A DNA stretch of 64,000 nucleotides from Ruaniaceae bacterium KH17 (GTDB lineage Bacteria > Actinomycetota > Actinomycetes > Actinomycetales > Actinomycetaceae): positions 36,805-100,804 of the forward strand of contig FZQV01000005.1 of the NCBI GenBank assembly GCA_900199505.1, written 5' to 3'. A program made the position numbers and the translations under genes. Below, in pieces: positions 1 through 10,446 of the stretch. Each line of letters starts with the position of its first letter. Position 1 is the stretch's first letter. The notes under the pieces were generated by a model. That model made no database searches and was not told where the DNA came from. It saw only the letters and a list, made by a program, of their open reading frames with translations.

Positions 1-1
1 G

Positions 2-1375
2 ATCATTATCGAGGCGGATACCCAGGCGACGACTCTGCTCGAGTTCCACCGCCGTCCCCACCTCTCCGCGGAGAACGGCACGGCCGGCGCGGGCGACATG
101 CGCCAGGGGAAGAACGGTGAGGACCTAATCGTCCCGGTGCCGCCTGGCACCGTGGTGCTGGCCGAAGACGGCGATGTCTTGGCCGATCTGATCGTTCCGG
201 GCTCCCGCTTCGTGGCGGCGCAGGGCGGCATGGGTGGCCTCGGAAACGCCGCGCTCTCTTCGCCCAAGCGCAAGGCCCCGGGTTTTGCGCTCCTCGGGGA
301 GCCCGGCGACGAGCTGAGCCTCGTGCTCGAGCTGAAGTCCGTGGCAGATGTGGCGCTCGTGGGTTTCCCTTCCGCCGGCAAGTCTTCGCTGATTGCTGCG
401 ATCTCCGCGGCCCGCCCGAAGATCGCGGATTACCCTTTCACGACCCTCGTGCCGAACCTTGGCGTGGTCGAGGCAGGTGACACGCGCTTCACCGTGGCCG
501 ATGTTCCCGGGCTCATCCCCGGCGCCTCCGAAGGCAAGGGCCTCGGGCTCGAGTTCCTGCGCCATATCGAGCGCTGCGCCGTCGTAGTGCACGTACTCGA
601 CTGCGCCACTCTCGATCCCGGCCGGGATCCCGTGAGCGATCTCGAGGCGATCGAATCCGAGCTTGCGGCGTACTCCGAGGGCATCGGGGGAGTGCCGCTC
701 ACCGAGCGGCCCAGCATCGTGGCGCTTGCCAAGATTGACATCCCCGAAGGCCGCGAACTGGCCGAACTCGTCACGCCGATCCTGCAGGAGCGTGGGCACG
801 AGGTGCTGGCGCTTTCCGCCGTCAGCCACGAGGGACTGCGCCCGTTCAGCTATCGGCTCGCCGAACTGGTGCGCGAGGTGCGCGCCACCGAGGTTGTGGA
901 CGAGACGCCGCGCGTGATCATCCGGCCCACCCCCGTGGACGATGCCGGCTTCACGATCACGCCGCGTAAGGGGCCGGACGGCGCGTTCTTCCAGGTCCGC
1001 GGCACCAAGCCTGAGCGTTGGGTTAACCAGACCGACTTCACCAACGAGGAAGCCATCGGGTATCTCGCAGACCGTCTGAATGCGATTGGCATCGAGGACG
1101 AGCTGTTCAAGCTCGGTGCCCACCCCGGAGACACCGTGGTGATCGGCCCCGAGGAAGGCGGCGTCGTCTTCGATTGGGAGCCCACCATGATGACCGGCGC
1201 CGAACTGCTCGGCCCGCGCGGCTCGGACGCCCGCTTCGAGGGCAACGAACGCCGGACCACGGGCGAGCGTCGCCGCGAGTATCGTGAGCGCATGGACGCG
1301 AAGGCCGAGGCGCGCTCGGAGTTGTGGTCCGAACGCGAGTCCGGCCACTGGACCGATCCGGGGGAGGATGAGTGA
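2..1375 (+). CDS. obgE: GTPase ObgE/CgtA, 5' end cut by the window
   Basis: Obg-family GTPase that binds the 50S subunit and acts in ribosome assembly and stress control. The open frame runs in from the window edge, so part of the glycine-rich Obg domain is missing. The rest of that domain (GGMGGLGN) is followed by the G domain with P-loop GFPSAGKSS near 362-388, the DVPGLIPGA switch near 500, and a C-terminal OCT domain (about 920-1180) with an acidic/basic tail. An internal ATG at 98 lies inside the Obg domain and is not the start. The stop overlaps the proB start by 4 nt (GTGA), so the two are probably translated together. Identification is secure. Confidence 0.97.
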   Translation: MIIEADTQATTLLEFHRRPHLSAENGTAGAGDMRQGKNGEDLIVPVPPGTVVLAEDGDVLADLIVPGSRFVAAQGGMGGLGNAALSSPKRKAPGFALLGEPGDELSLVLELKSVADVALVGFPSAGKSSLIAAISAARPKIADYPFTTLVPNLGVVEAGDTRFTVADVPGLIPGASEGKGLGLEFLRHIERCAVVVHVLDCATLDPGRDPVSDLEAIESELAAYSEGIGGVPLTERPSIVALAKIDIPEGRELAELVTPILQERGHEVLALSAVSHEGLRPFSYRLAELVREVRATEVVDETPRVIIRPTPVDDAGFTITPRKGPDGAFFQVRGTKPERWVNQTDFTNEEAIGYLADRLNAIGIEDELFKLGAHPGDTVVIGPEEGGVVFDWEPTMMTGAELLGPRGSDARFEGNERRTTGERRREYRERMDAKAEARSELWSERESGHWTDPGEDE

Positions 1376-2499
1376 CACCCATCCAGGACCGTTCCGCGAT
1401 GCCCGAGGCGCATCGCTTAGTGGTCAAGATTGGTTCCTCATCCCTCACCCTTCCCGACGGCGGTCTCGACTTTGAGCAGATCGGCCTCCTTGTCGATGCG
1501 GTCGCCCGGCGCGTCCTGAAGGGTCACCGCGTGGTGATCGTCAGCTCGGGTTCGATCGCTGCCGGTGTTCATCCACTCCACCTGGCCACCCGCCCGCGTG
1601 ACCTGGCCACGCAACAGGCCGCGGCCGCCGTCGGCCAGGGGAAACTGATCGCCGCCTATGCGGACGCCTTTGCCGCCCACGGGCTCACCTCGGCGCAGGT
1701 GTTGTTGACCGCCGAGGACCTGATTCGGCCGCAGCATTACGCAAACGCGCACCGCGCGCTCACCAAGTTGCTGGATCTCGGGATCGTACCAATCGTCAAC
1801 GAGAACGATGCGGTTGCGACCCACGAGATCCGGTTTGGCGATAACGATCGCCTCGCCGCGCTCACGGCGAACCTCGTGAGTGCCGATGCGCTCGTGCTGC
1901 TTTCTGACGTGGACGGGCTCTATACCGCACGGCCTTCGACGCCCGGCGCGCAGCGAGTGCCGCTCGTGACGGATCTCGAACAACTGAAGGGCTACGCGAT
2001 CTCCGGTCGCGGCAGTGGCGTCGGCACCGGTGGCATGGTCACCAAGGTGGACGCGGCGATGATCGCCACCCACTCGGGGATTCCAACCCTGCTCACCTCG
2101 GCGGAGAACGTCGAGGCCGCACTGAAAGGCCGCGAAGTTGGCACCTGGTTCACGGTGGCCGATTACCGGCGTTCCTCGCGGCGACTCTGGCTGGCATGGG
2201 CCGCCGAGGCGCGTGGTCACGTGGTTCTCGACGACGGAGCGGTCCAGGCCGTGATCGCCGGGAAGAAATCGCTGCTGGCGGCAGGAATCACCGCTGTGGC
2301 GGGCGATTTCGAAGCGGGTGACCCAATCGATCTCGCCTCGACCGCCGGTCAGATCGTGGCGCGCGGACTTACTGGTTACGACGCTGAATCCGTGGCGCGC
2401 ATGCGCGGGAGGTCCTCGGCGCAGCTGCGCGTGGAGCTTGGCGAGGACTTCACCCGCCCCGTTGTCCACAGAGACGACTTGGCCCCCGTTACTCACTAG
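1372..2499 (+). CDS. proB: Glutamate 5-kinase (proline biosynthesis step 1)
   Basis: Phosphorylates glutamate to gamma-glutamyl phosphate. The 375-residue protein has the amino-acid-kinase N-terminus (VVKIGSSSL, about residues 17-25), the VNENDAV and [10 protein letters not shown] motifs, [12 protein letters not shown] for substrate binding, and a C-terminal PUA domain from about residue 280. I chose the GTG at 1372 because GGGGAGG (1361-1367) sits 4 nt upstream and the start overlaps the obgE stop. An in-frame ATG at 1399 is the alternative. Length is normal for bacterial ProB with a PUA domain. proA follows after 21 nt. Confidence 0.97.
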   Translation: MTPIQDRSAMPEAHRLVVKIGSSSLTLPDGGLDFEQIGLLVDAVARRVLKGHRVVIVSSGSIAAGVHPLHLATRPRDLATQQAAAAVGQGKLIAAYADAFAAHGLTSAQVLLTAEDLIRPQHYANAHRALTKLLDLGIVPIVNENDAVATHEIRFGDNDRLAALTANLVSADALVLLSDVDGLYTARPSTPGAQRVPLVTDLEQLKGYAISGRGSGVGTGGMVTKVDAAMIATHSGIPTLLTSAENVEAALKGREVGTWFTVADYRRSSRRLWLAWAAEARGHVVLDDGAVQAVIAGKKSLLAAGITAVAGDFEAGDPIDLASTAGQIVARGLTGYDAESVARMRGRSSAQLRVELGEDFTRPVVHRDDLAPVTH

Positions 2500-2507
2500 C
2501 GCGCGGG

Positions 2508-2513
2508 TAGTGT
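2508..2513 (+). promoter_or_regulatory. Candidate -10 box for leaderless proA
   Basis: TAGTGT lies 7 nt before the proA ATG at 2521, in the short gap after proB, and no Shine-Dalgarno sequence is visible. This spacing fits transcription starting at or next to the start codon. Inferred from spacing only. Confidence 0.45.
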
Positions 2514-2520
2514 GTACCGC

Positions 2521-3816
2521 ATGACTTCTTCCAGCCCCGTCCTGGCGATCGCTGCTGCCGCGAAGAGTGCCTCCTCGGCGCTTCGCACCACCACCACGAC
2601 CGAGCGAAACGAGCTCCTGTACGGGATCGCCGAGGCACTCGTTGCCAACGCCGAGTCGATCGTTGCCGCCAACGCGAACGATGTCACCGCCGGCGAAGCC
2701 AACGGCATGACGCCGGGCCTCCTGGACCGGCTGACGCTTACTCCGGATCGTTTGGAGGCGATCGCGGACGCCGTGCGCGAGGTGGCCGCGTTGCCCGATC
2801 CGCTCGGTCAGGTAGTACGCGGCTCAACACTCCCGAATGGCCTGCTTCTGCGCCAGGTGCGGGTGCCCATGGGAGTGGTCGGGATGATCTATGAGGCGCG
2901 CCCCAACGTGACCGTGGACGCCGCCGTACTCGCGCTGAAGTCTGGCAACGCCGTGGTTCTGCGCGGTGGCAGCGCCGCTGCTCACTCGAACACCGAGATC
3001 GTACGCGTGATTGGCGGCGCGCTCGCCGCCGCTGGCCTTCCCACCGAGCTCGTCCAGTCGATTGACGAGTATGGTCGGGAGGGCGCCGTCGAGCTGATGC
3101 ACGCCCGCGGCCTCGTGGACGTGCTCGTGCCGCGCGGTGGCGCGGACCTCATCCAGACGGTCGTGCGCGAGTCCTCCGTGCCCGTGATTGAGACGGGCGT
3201 GGGCAACTGCCACGTGTTCGTGGACGCCTCCGCCGATCCGCAGATGGCGCGGGACATCATCATGAACTCGAAGACCCACCGAGTGGGTGTGTGCAATGCA
3301 ACTGAGACGCTTCTCGTTCACGCCGACGCCGCCCACCTCCTTCCCGATCTGGCCGCGGCTCTCGCCGGGGCTGGGGTGACCCTGCACGCAAGCGAGGCCG
3401 CGCGTGAGGCGATCGGCGCCGCGGCACCCACCGTGCCTGCGACCGACGAGGATTGGGACACCGAGTTTCTCTCCCTCGACATCGCCGTCGGGATCGTGGA
3501 CGATCTCGACGCAGCGATTGCGCACATCAACCAGCACGGTTCGGGGCACACCGACGCGATCGTCACCTCGGATGTGACCGCGGCGCAGCGCTTCCAGGCT
3601 CACGTTGACTCCGCGGCAGTGGTGGTGAATGCCTCGACGCGCTTCACCGACGGCGGCCTGTTCGGCCTCGGCGCCGAGATTGGGATTTCGACCCAGAAAC
3701 TGCACGCGCGTGGCCCCATGGGGCTCGCGGACATCACCACAACCACCTGGCACGTGACCGGGACCGGGCAGGTGCGTGACGGCTACACTGGCCCCAGCTC
3801 GTGCGAAACCGTTTAG
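2521..3816 (+). CDS. proA: Gamma-glutamyl phosphate reductase (proline biosynthesis step 2)
   Basis: Reduces the ProB product to glutamate-5-semialdehyde with NADPH. The 431-residue protein follows the aldehyde-dehydrogenase fold, with MGVVGMIYEARPNVT, the glycine-rich GNAVVLRGGSAA stretch, and the nucleophile in SKTHRVGVCNATETLLV (Cys near residue 260). I prefer ATG 2521; an upstream in-frame GTG at 2512 adds three residues. No RBS is seen, and a TAnnnT box 7 nt upstream suggests a leaderless transcript in addition to read-through from proB. Confidence 0.97.
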   Translation: MTSSSPVLAIAAAAKSASSALRTTTTTERNELLYGIAEALVANAESIVAANANDVTAGEANGMTPGLLDRLTLTPDRLEAIADAVREVAALPDPLGQVVRGSTLPNGLLLRQVRVPMGVVGMIYEARPNVTVDAAVLALKSGNAVVLRGGSAAAHSNTEIVRVIGGALAAAGLPTELVQSIDEYGREGAVELMHARGLVDVLVPRGGADLIQTVVRESSVPVIETGVGNCHVFVDASADPQMARDIIMNSKTHRVGVCNATETLLVHADAAHLLPDLAAALAGAGVTLHASEAAREAIGAAAPTVPATDEDWDTEFLSLDIAVGIVDDLDAAIAHINQHGSGHTDAIVTSDVTAAQRFQAHVDSAAVVVNASTRFTDGGLFGLGAEIGISTQKLHARGPMGLADITTTTWHVTGTGQVRDGYTGPSSCETV

Positions 3817-3846
3817 CCAGTAGACTGGGAGCCTAAAGGAGGACAC

Positions 3847-3996
3847 ATGAAGGTCATACTTCCCCTCGCGAGCAGTCACGAGGTTGTTAACCAGTTGCCG
3901 GTAGCGCCCATTTGGTACGGGATAATTACTTTCGCGGTGCTTGTGTTCCTGCTGTTGGCCACGTACGCATTCAGGTCGGTGGGCACAAGGCACTGA
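3847..3996 (+). CDS. Small single-pass membrane protein between proA and nadD
   Basis: A 49-residue protein (starts [10 protein letters not shown]) with one hydrophobic helix near residues 25-45 and a short basic tail. A strong AAAGGAGG at 3835-3842 supports the ATG at 3847. The stop shares one base with the nadD ATG (TGATG), so nadD is likely coupled to it. Small membrane proteins at this position are, as far as I recall, common in Actinomycetales, but I know of no assigned function. Confidence 0.8.
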   Translation: MKVILPLASSHEVVNQLPVAPIWYGIITFAVLVFLLLATYAFRSVGTRH

Positions 3997-4622
3997 TGGC
4001 CTCTCATCGCAGACGCGTCGGGGTAATGGGCGGAACCTTCGACCCCATCCACCACGGTCACCTCGTTGCGGCCAGTGAAGTGCAGCACGCATTCGAGCTC
4101 GACGAGGTTGTCTTCGTTCCGACTGGAACACAGCCGTTCAAGCTCGATCGGCACGTGACAGAGGCGGAGCATCGCTACTTGATGACGGTGATCGCCACGG
4201 CCTCGAATCCGCGTTTTACGGTCTCTCGCGTGGAGATCGATCGCCCGGGGATGACCTACACGATCGACACTCTGCGCGAGCTTCGCGAGGACATGCCGGA
4301 CGCGGACCTGTTCTTCATCACCGGTGCCGATGCGCTGGCGCAGATCATCGATTGGAAGGACTCGGATCAGTTGGCCACACTTGCGCACTTCGTGGGTGTG
4401 ACGCGGCCGGGGCACGAGCTCGAGAGTTCCCCGCTACCGTGGGTCTCCCATGTGGAGGTCCCCGCGATGGCGATATCCTCCACCGATTGCCGACGGCGAG
4501 TGGTGGACCGCGAGCCGGTCTGGTATCTCGTGCCCGACGGCGTGGTGCAGTACATCGGCAAGCATCGCTTGTATCAGCCCGTCGTTGACGACGCAGACAC
4601 TCTTCAGGGGGTCTCAACGTGA
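3996..4622 (+). CDS. nadD: Nicotinate-nucleotide adenylyltransferase
   Basis: Makes nicotinate adenine dinucleotide from NaMN and ATP in NAD synthesis. The 208-residue protein opens with the nucleotidyltransferase signature [11 protein letters not shown] (residues 12-22) and ends with [10 protein letters not shown], the ISSTxxR motif. The frame is open further upstream, but ATG 3996 overlaps the preceding small gene and leaves the conserved N-terminus, so it is the natural start. It overlaps the next gene by GTGA. nadD beside rsfS is a common bacterial pairing. Confidence 0.96.
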   Translation: MASHRRRVGVMGGTFDPIHHGHLVAASEVQHAFELDEVVFVPTGTQPFKLDRHVTEAEHRYLMTVIATASNPRFTVSRVEIDRPGMTYTIDTLRELREDMPDADLFFITGADALAQIIDWKDSDQLATLAHFVGVTRPGHELESSPLPWVSHVEVPAMAISSTDCRRRVVDREPVWYLVPDGVVQYIGKHRLYQPVVDDADTLQGVST

Positions 4623-5587
4623 CAGTGAGCCGTCGCGAGTTGCGGCTGCGCGCGCAGGAGGAGGCGGCGCGACTCGCCGCCGAAGAGGCCGGGGCGGAAA
4701 CCTCGGTGACACCCGTTCCCCCTGCCGAGCCGCCGCTTACCCGCCGCCAACTGCGCGAAATGAGGATGCTACAGGAGACGGGTGACGTCCCTGTCGTCAC
4801 CGATTCCGGACTCCCTGGTGCCCAGCCCGCTACTGCGGAGCCAGTTGGTATGGAGCCCGCTACCGTCGAGGAACCCGCGCCGGAACCCGTCTCCGAATCG
4901 ATCACGCCTCCCGTCGTCGAGCCCATTGAGCGCCCGATCCGTCGGCGCCGGCCCGTGTTGCCCCCTCAGCAGACTGGAAACACGCCCGTGATCGATCCCG
5001 AGACGGGCACGATTGGCGCGATCACGATCAACATTCCGGCCGTGCCCGAGCCGGAGCCCGCGCCCGAGCCGGTGCCAGAGCCGGTGCCCGAGCCTGAGCT
5101 TGAGCCCGAGGCCGAAGTGGCACCACCACCGCCACCCGCAGAACCTGACGTCATTGCACCGGACCCGGCACTCGTGGAGGAGCCTGCTCTGGACGTTGCC
5201 GAACCGGGTGATGTTGCCGAGCCGGCCGTTCCGGTGTCCGCCATCAACCTTCCTCAGGCGGAGCTCTCGAAGCGCTCCGACCTGACCTTTGACGAGATCC
5301 TCTCCGATGAAGCGGTGCCGGAGGCTGCGCCCACGCGCACATCGATCTTCGGCAGGACGCTCGAGTCCGAGCCGGAGTCTGAGGAGGAGCCGGAAAGTTC
5401 GATGACGGTCGAGCAGGCTGCGATCCATACCAAGGAAAGCGCATTGGTGACGGCGTTGCGGTACCTCGTGCTCGTGATAGCGATGTTCGTGATTGGCGGC
5501 CTGATCTGGCTGATGGTCGATCAGGCGAGTGATTCGGCATCGGCACTCGTCGATGCGGTGACGGTACTGGGGAGGGCACGGACATGA
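4619..5587 (+). CDS. Pro/Glu-rich protein with one C-terminal membrane helix
   Basis: 322 residues beginning at a GTG that overlaps the nadD stop. Residues 1-60 are charged and carry two related motifs, [10 protein letters not shown] and [10 protein letters not shown]. Residues about 60-230 are low-complexity [13 protein letters not shown] repeats, probably disordered. One transmembrane helix follows (about residues 285-307), then a short tail. The layout suggests a tail-anchored or bitopic membrane protein with a long flexible cytoplasmic arm. No catalytic domain is visible. It is cotranscribed with nadD and rsfS. Confidence 0.8.
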   Translation: MTVSRRELRLRAQEEAARLAAEEAGAETSVTPVPPAEPPLTRRQLREMRMLQETGDVPVVTDSGLPGAQPATAEPVGMEPATVEEPAPEPVSESITPPVVEPIERPIRRRRPVLPPQQTGNTPVIDPETGTIGAITINIPAVPEPEPAPEPVPEPVPEPELEPEAEVAPPPPPAEPDVIAPDPALVEEPALDVAEPGDVAEPAVPVSAINLPQAELSKRSDLTFDEILSDEAVPEAAPTRTSIFGRTLESEPESEEEPESSMTVEQAAIHTKESALVTALRYLVLVIAMFVIGGLIWLMVDQASDSASALVDAVTVLGRART

Positions 5588-5958
5588 CCACAACTGAGCG
5601 GGCAAAGGAACTCGCGGTGGTGGCAGCGACTGCCGCATCCGAGAAGAAGGCCGAGGGTCTCATCGCTCTCGATGTGTCCGAGCAGTTGGTCCTGACCGAC
5701 GTCTTCTTGGTGGCAACGGGCCAGAATGAACGCCACGTCTCGTCGATCGTGGACGCCGTCGAAGAAGCACTGCACGGTGAAGGCGTGAAGGCCGTGCGCC
5801 GTGAGGGGATGACCCAGGCGCGCTGGGTGCTCCTCGATTTCGGCGACATCGTGGTCCACGTGCAGCATGAAGAGGACCGCGAGTTTTACGCCCTCGAGCG
5901 GCTCTGGCGTGATTGCCCCGTCGTTGAACTCCCGGAGTTCGACGAGCCCGCTGAATGA
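5584..5958 (+). CDS. rsfS: Ribosomal silencing factor RsfS
   Basis: Binds uL14 on the 50S subunit and blocks subunit joining when nutrients are short. The 124-residue protein has the family core: LIALDVSEQLVLTDVFLVATGQN near residues 25-48, then WVLLDFGDIVVHVQHEEDREFYALERLW. The ATG overlaps the stop of the preceding gene by ATGA, and its own stop overlaps the next gene the same way. Length matches the family. Confidence 0.96.
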   Translation: MTTTERAKELAVVAATAASEKKAEGLIALDVSEQLVLTDVFLVATGQNERHVSSIVDAVEEALHGEGVKAVRREGMTQARWVLLDFGDIVVHVQHEEDREFYALERLWRDCPVVELPEFDEPAE

Positions 5959-6614
5959 CCCGCGTGTGGTTCTGGCGGCACGGCCAGACAGACTACAACG
6001 TGGGATTGCGAGTGCAGGGCCAGATCGACATTCCACTGAACGAGGTGGGAATCGAACAAGCACGGTCCGGTGCCGTGCAACTCAATGCCGCCATCGGAGC
6101 GGTCCCGTTGCAGATCGTGAGTTCACCCTTGGTTCGGGCAGCGGAAACGGCTCGGGCAGTCGCGCGATTGCGGAATGTGCAGCCGATCTTCGATCCTCGG
6201 TTCATGGAACGCGCCTTCGGTGAGTTTGAGGGTCTCACCCGTGAGGAGATCGTCGCGGGGTGGCCGGAAGAGTTCGCGGTGTGGGCCTCGGGTCGCGATC
6301 CCGAGGGCGTCGAGATGGAGCCGCGTCCGGAGGTCGCCGAGCGGATGGTTGCTGCAGTGGCGGACCATACGGCAGCCCTGCCGGTTGGCACGGATCTGCT
6401 CGTCGTGAGTCACGGCGCGGCCATCACGCAGGCCCTTACGAAGCTTCTGCGCTTTCCTCACGGCGAGATTGAGCCTGTCCGCGGCATCGACAATTGTCAC
6501 TGGTCGTTGGTCGAGTGTTCGCCCGCGGGTACCGGCGCCACCGGAATCGGCCGCGGTCCGACTCACTGGCGCCTGCGCGCCCACAACGTGGGGATGTACA
6601 GAGCCGGGACCTAA
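5955..6614 (+). CDS. Histidine phosphatase superfamily protein (phosphoglycerate-mutase-like)
   Basis: 219 residues. The catalytic RHG motif is at the N-terminus (VWFWRHGQTDYN; His near residue 9), the second Arg region is SPLVRAAETA, the acidic residue is in MERAFGEFEG, and the second catalytic His is in VVSHGAAI (about residue 155). Such enzymes next to rsfS are often called gpmB/cobC-like. The substrate cannot be told from sequence; a broad phosphatase is as likely as a mutase. It ends the operon that starts at proA or earlier. Confidence 0.88.
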   Translation: MTRVWFWRHGQTDYNVGLRVQGQIDIPLNEVGIEQARSGAVQLNAAIGAVPLQIVSSPLVRAAETARAVARLRNVQPIFDPRFMERAFGEFEGLTREEIVAGWPEEFAVWASGRDPEGVEMEPRPEVAERMVAAVADHTAALPVGTDLLVVSHGAAITQALTKLLRFPHGEIEPVRGIDNCHWSLVECSPAGTGATGIGRGPTHWRLRAHNVGMYRAGT

Positions 6615-6633
6615 TACCCGACTTTATCGTTTA

Positions 6634-6663
6634 TTGGACTAGATCAAGCATTGTCGCTATTGT
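6634..6663 (+). promoter_or_regulatory. furA-katA promoter, leaderless type
   Basis: A -35 TTGGAC (6634-6639), an 18-nt spacer and a -10 TATTGT (6658-6663) end 6 nt before the furA ATG at 6670. Transcription would start at the start codon itself. The flanking DNA is AT-rich and could hold an autoregulatory Fur operator, but I cannot define one by eye. Confidence 0.6.
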
Positions 6664-6669
6664 GGTCAT

Positions 6670-7140
6670 ATGACCTCGGTGCAGTTTGATGAACGCCTCC
6701 GCGCTGCCGGACTGCGTGTTACTGCGCCGCGGCTGACGGCGCTCGCCGTGATCGGCGAGCAGCAGCATATCGATGTCGAGACGCTCGCCAGCGCCGTCCG
6801 TGAGCGGCTCGGCACCGTCTCCAAACAGGCCGTCTACGACGTCGTCCATGTGCTGACGGACGCGGGTTTGGTTCGGCGCGTCTCACCGGATGGCCGAGGT
6901 GCTCGCTATGAGCTTGAGCGGTGGGACAACCATCACCACCTGCTGTGCAGTCAGTGTGGCGAACTCATCGATGTCCCCTGCGCGGTGGACCACGTCCCCT
7001 GCCTCATGCCACCGGATAGTACGGGACTCACGATCGACACGGCCGAGGTTATCTACCACGGGTTGTGCCCCGATTGCACGCTGGCGGCGCGCGATCGGAA
7101 CGAGATTTCAGATTCAGAATCAACCAAGGAGTTGCGATGA
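6670..7140 (+). CDS. furA: Fur-family regulator, FurA-like, ahead of catalase
   Basis: 156 residues. The N-terminal winged helix includes [15 protein letters not shown] and [12 protein letters not shown], followed by the metal-binding half with HHH (88-90), CSQC (93-96) and a second CPDC pair near the C-terminus, the structural zinc site. Its stop overlaps the katA start by ATGA, so regulator and catalase share one mRNA. The arrangement parallels actinobacterial furA-katG/catC operons, where the Fur protein represses its own operon until oxidised or demetallated. That function is inferred here from context. Confidence 0.9.
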   Translation: MTSVQFDERLRAAGLRVTAPRLTALAVIGEQQHIDVETLASAVRERLGTVSKQAVYDVVHVLTDAGLVRRVSPDGRGARYELERWDNHHHLLCSQCGELIDVPCAVDHVPCLMPPDSTGLTIDTAEVIYHGLCPDCTLAARDRNEISDSESTKELR

Positions 7141-8597
7141 CAACGCACGATTCCACTATTCCTTCCACCACCGAATCCGGGGCGCCGCGCGAGTCGGATG
7201 CCCACTCGCTGAGTGTTGGCCCGAACGGCCCGCTCCTGCTCCATGACGTTGCCTTGGTGCAGAAGCTTGCCCGGTTCGACCGCGAGCGCGTGCCGGAGCG
7301 TAGCCCCCACGCGAAGGGTTCCGGTGCCTTCGGTGAGTTCGTGGTGACGCATGACGTCTCGGCCTTCACGAAGGCCGACTTCCTGCAGCCCGGCACGACC
7401 ACCCGGTCGCTCCTGCGCTTCTCGACCGTTGCAGGCGAACTCGGTTCGCCGGACACCTGGCGCGACGTGCGTGGTTTCGCCGTTCGCTTCTACACGCAAG
7501 AGGGCAACTTCGACATGGTCGGCAACAACACGCCCGTGTTCTTCCTGCGCGACCCCATGAAGTTCCCGGACTTCATCCACTCCCAGAAGCGCCTGCCGGA
7601 TTCGGGCCTGCGCTCGAACAACATGCAGTGGGACTTCTGGACGCTCTCCCCGGAGACCGCGCACCAGGTGACCTACCTGATGGGTGACCGTGGCCTGCCG
7701 AAGACGTGGCGCCACATGAACGGCTACTCCTCGCACACCTACATGTGGGTGAACGAGGCGGGGGAGCGGTTCTGGGTGAAGTACCACTTCCACACGAACC
7801 AGGGCGTCGAGAACATCACGAACGATGAGGCCGCCAAGCTCGCCGGCGAGGATGCGGACGCACACCGCCGCGATCTCTTCGACGCGATCGGCCGTGGGGA
7901 CTTCCCGAGCTGGACACTCTCCGTGCAGCTCATGCCGTACGCCGAGGCGAAGGACTACCGCTTTAACCCCTTCGACCTCACCAAGACCTGGTCGAAGAAG
8001 GACTACCCCCTGCATGAGGTTGGCCAGCTGACGTTGAACGAGAACCCCACCAACCACTACGCCGAGATCGAGCAGGCCGCGTTTAGCCCCTCGAACACGG
8101 TTCCGGGCACGGGTGTCTCGCCGGACAAGATGCTGCTCGCCCGCGTGTTCTCCTACCCGGACGCGCAGCGCAACCGCGTAGGTACCAACTACAACCAGCT
8201 CCCCGTGAACGCGCCGGTGGTGCCGACCAACTCCTACGACAAGGAGGGCTCGATGGAGTTCCACCACAGCGGTGCGGCTCCCGTTTACGCCCCCAACTCG
8301 TACGGTCGCGCCTACCAGGATGAGCAGGGCCCGGTTGATAACGGCTGGGAGTCCGACGGCGAAATGGTCCGTTCGGCCTACACCCTCCACTCCAAGGATG
8401 ATGACTTCGGCCAGGCGCACACGCTGATTCGCGAGGTCTACTCGCAGGAGCAGCGCGACGCGCTCGTGGAGACCGTCGTTGGCTCGCTGCTCGGTGGCGT
8501 CGAGGAGCCTGTGCTCTCGCGCGTATTCCAGTACTGGACGAACATCGACGCCGAGGTGGGCGCCGCGATCGAGGCGGGGTACAACGCCGCGAAGTGA
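7137..8597 (+). CDS. katA: Monofunctional haem catalase, small-subunit type
   Basis: Breaks down hydrogen peroxide. The 486-residue protein carries the catalytic His in [12 protein letters not shown] (H58), the [17 protein letters not shown] stretch, the distal Asn in [14 protein letters not shown], and the proximal haem-ligand Tyr in [10 protein letters not shown] (near 339). Start ATG 7137 overlaps furA and has AAGGAG at 7126-7131. The frame extends upstream inside furA but without a supported start. Length fits clade 3 catalases without the C-terminal flavodoxin-like domain. Confidence 0.97.
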   Translation: MTTHDSTIPSTTESGAPRESDAHSLSVGPNGPLLLHDVALVQKLARFDRERVPERSPHAKGSGAFGEFVVTHDVSAFTKADFLQPGTTTRSLLRFSTVAGELGSPDTWRDVRGFAVRFYTQEGNFDMVGNNTPVFFLRDPMKFPDFIHSQKRLPDSGLRSNNMQWDFWTLSPETAHQVTYLMGDRGLPKTWRHMNGYSSHTYMWVNEAGERFWVKYHFHTNQGVENITNDEAAKLAGEDADAHRRDLFDAIGRGDFPSWTLSVQLMPYAEAKDYRFNPFDLTKTWSKKDYPLHEVGQLTLNENPTNHYAEIEQAAFSPSNTVPGTGVSPDKMLLARVFSYPDAQRNRVGTNYNQLPVNAPVVPTNSYDKEGSMEFHHSGAAPVYAPNSYGRAYQDEQGPVDNGWESDGEMVRSAYTLHSKDDDFGQAHTLIREVYSQEQRDALVETVVGSLLGGVEEPVLSRVFQYWTNIDAEVGAAIEAGYNAAK

Positions 8598-8605
8598 GTA
8601 GTCTC

Positions 8606-8639
8606 AGTGAGGGAGGGCCCGGTACGGCCCTCCCTCACT
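8606..8639. terminator. Bidirectional hairpin terminator between katA and the ABC importer
   Basis: A perfect 14-bp inverted repeat (8606-8619 with 8626-8639, 6-nt loop) sits between two convergent genes. It lacks a long T-run, so it may act as a shared stop for both strands. Confidence 0.75.
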
Positions 8640-8644
8640 ACTGT

Positions 8645-9400
8645 CTAGTAGTACACCGCGATCGGGCCTGTGGGACCCGCAAACACGTTCACGGGGGTGC
8701 CGAATACTCGCGTGAGTTTCTCCGCCTCCATGATTTCCGCCGGCGTCCCAAACTCCACCACGGCCCCATCCTGGACGGCGCAAATGTAGTCCGAGTAGTG
8801 CGCGGCGAAGTTCAGATCGTGGAGCACCACGACGATTGTGCGGCCAAGTTCTTCGGCGGCCCGGCGGAGGTGCTTCATCATCTGCACGGAGTGCTTCATG
8901 TCGAGGTTGTTAAGCGGTTCATCGAGGAGCACGTATTCGGTGTCCTGCGCTAGCACCATCGCCACATACGCACGTTGGCGCTGCCCACCAGACAGCTGAT
9001 CGAGGTAACGGCCCTCCAGTTCGCGCATGTCGAGGAAGTCGATTGCCTTGCTGATCGCCTCTTCGTCCTCGACGGTGAGGCGCCCGTGAGAGTGGGGGTA
9101 CCGGCCAAAACCCACGAGCTGACGCACGGTGAGCCGGGTGATGAAGCTGTTCTCTTGGCGCAGGATCGAGAGGATCTTCGCGAGGTCCTTCGAGCTGGTC
9201 TTGACGACGTCGTACCCCGCCACCTCGATCACACCCTCGTCGATTCCGAGGAGTCGGCCGATCATCGTCAGGAGCGTGGACTTTCCCGCGCCGTTCGGGC
9301 CAACCAGAGTGGTCACGCCTCCGGCGGGTATCGTCAGGCTGACGGGTCCGATCTGGACGTCGCTACTGTAGACCTTGCTGACTTCGCTGAGGGTAATCAC
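8645..9400 (-). CDS. Iron-siderophore ABC importer, ATP-binding protein
   Basis: 251 residues. Walker A is GPNGAGKST (34-42), the signature is LSGGQRQR, Walker B is YVLLDEP, and the switch His lies in VVVLHDLN. The FecE/YclP/FepC type is clear from its two FecCD permease neighbours and the binding lipoprotein upstream. Its start overlaps the stop of the adjacent permease by ATGA, making it the last gene of the importer operon. The closest functional type by gene order is Bacillus YclNOPQ, but the siderophore is unknown. Confidence 0.92.
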   Translation of the reverse strand: MITLSEVSKVYSSDVQIGPVSLTIPAGGVTTLVGPNGAGKSTLLTMIGRLLGIDEGVIEVAGYDVVKTSSKDLAKILSILRQENSFITRLTVRQLVGFGRYPHSHGRLTVEDEEAISKAIDFLDMRELEGRYLDQLSGGQRQRAYVAMVLAQDTEYVLLDEPLNNLDMKHSVQMMKHLRRAAEELGRTIVVVLHDLNFAAHYSDYICAVQDGAVVEFGTPAEIMEAEKLTRVFGTPVNVFAGPTGPIAVYY

Positions 9401-10446
9401 AGCCTGCCCTTTCTGAGGATGACGATGAGGAAGACGCTGCCACCGATGAGTTCGATGATGATCGAGACCATGCCGTAGGCGTAGAAGACGTGCCTCATGA
9501 TGAAGTAGGCGGCCGTGAGAACGCAGAAGCCAATCAAGATCGCCATCGGGAAGATCAACTTGTGATCGTAGGTGTCCGCGAACTGATAGGCGAGCGTTGC
9601 AACGAGGAAGCCGAAGAACGTCATCGGTCCCACGAGGGCCGTCGAGATCGCCATCAGGATAGAGACGAAGAAGAGGACGCGGATCACCTCGCGCTTGTGG
9701 TCCACGCCGAGATTTGTGGCGGTCTCCCGCCCGAGCGAGAGCACGTTAAGGCGCTGCGTGTTGAGCATGAGTGCGAGAGCGGCAATGATCATCAGCGGGA
9801 TCGCGACGGGCAGGTACTCGACCTTGGCATTGCCGAGGTTTCCCATCATTCGCGCCGCAAGCACATCGAACTCGCTGGGCGTGAGTAGCCGCTGCATGAA
9901 CGTGGAGATCGAACCAAGCCCGCCGCCGATTACGATGCCCACGAGCAGCATGATCTGGAGGTTGCCGTATTTGCCGGACAGGAGCCAGCTGTACAGCGCA
10001 ACGGAGAAGCCCACCATCAGCGCCACTTGGATTAGGAACTCCCACGTTCCTTGCAGTGCGAGCAGCCCGGCGAGGCCGAAGAAGTAGACGGTCGAGGTCT
10101 GGATCGCCCGATAGAGCGATTCGAAGCCCATGATGGAGGGTGTGACGATGCGGTTGTTCGCCGCGGTCTGGAAGCTCACCGTGGCCGTCGCCTGCGCAAT
10201 CGCTACAACGAGCATGGTCACTACAAGACTGATGCGGCCCTTCGCGATGATCCAGAACCCGTCCGTGCCGAAGTCCATCGGGTTACCCCATGCGAGGAGT
10301 CCAAACCCAAAGCCGCACGAGATCACGATCAGGAGGAGCAACACGATGATGTAGCGGCGACGGGATGCGCGTGACCCGAAAGAGCCAGAGTGCCGCGAGT
10401 CCCGCGGCGTGCTCTCTACTGCATTCTCGAGGATCATCTCACCCAC
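9397..10446 (-). CDS. FecCD-family permease, second of the pair
   Basis: 349 residues with a basic cytoplasmic N-terminus and about nine to ten membrane segments beginning near residue 33. The conserved coupling region is around ALVGPMTFFGFLVATLAYQF. It would form the import channel with the preceding permease. The GTG at 10446 overlaps the upstream permease by 8 nt; the ATG at 10437 is an equally plausible start three codons later. Confidence 0.9.
   Translation of the reverse strand: MGEMILENAVESTPRDSRHSGSFGSRASRRRYIIVLLLLIVISCGFGFGLLAWGNPMDFGTDGFWIIAKGRISLVVTMLVVAIAQATATVSFQTAANNRIVTPSIMGFESLYRAIQTSTVYFFGLAGLLALQGTWEFLIQVALMVGFSVALYSWLLSGKYGNLQIMLLVGIVIGGGLGSISTFMQRLLTPSEFDVLAARMMGNLGNAKVEYLPVAIPLMIIAALALMLNTQRLNVLSLGRETATNLGVDHKREVIRVLFFVSILMAISTALVGPMTFFGFLVATLAYQFADTYDHKLIFPMAILIGFCVLTAAYFIMRHVFYAYGMVSIIIELIGGSVFLIVILRKGRL

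Noticed and set aside
125..1378. Long open frame antisense to obgE
   Set aside because: It is a GC-rich shadow of a certain gene; the sequence has no family resemblance and no RBS.
2824..4131. 435-residue frame antisense to proA and nadD
   Set aside because: Arg/His/Gly-rich composition typical of antisense shadows; crosses three real genes.
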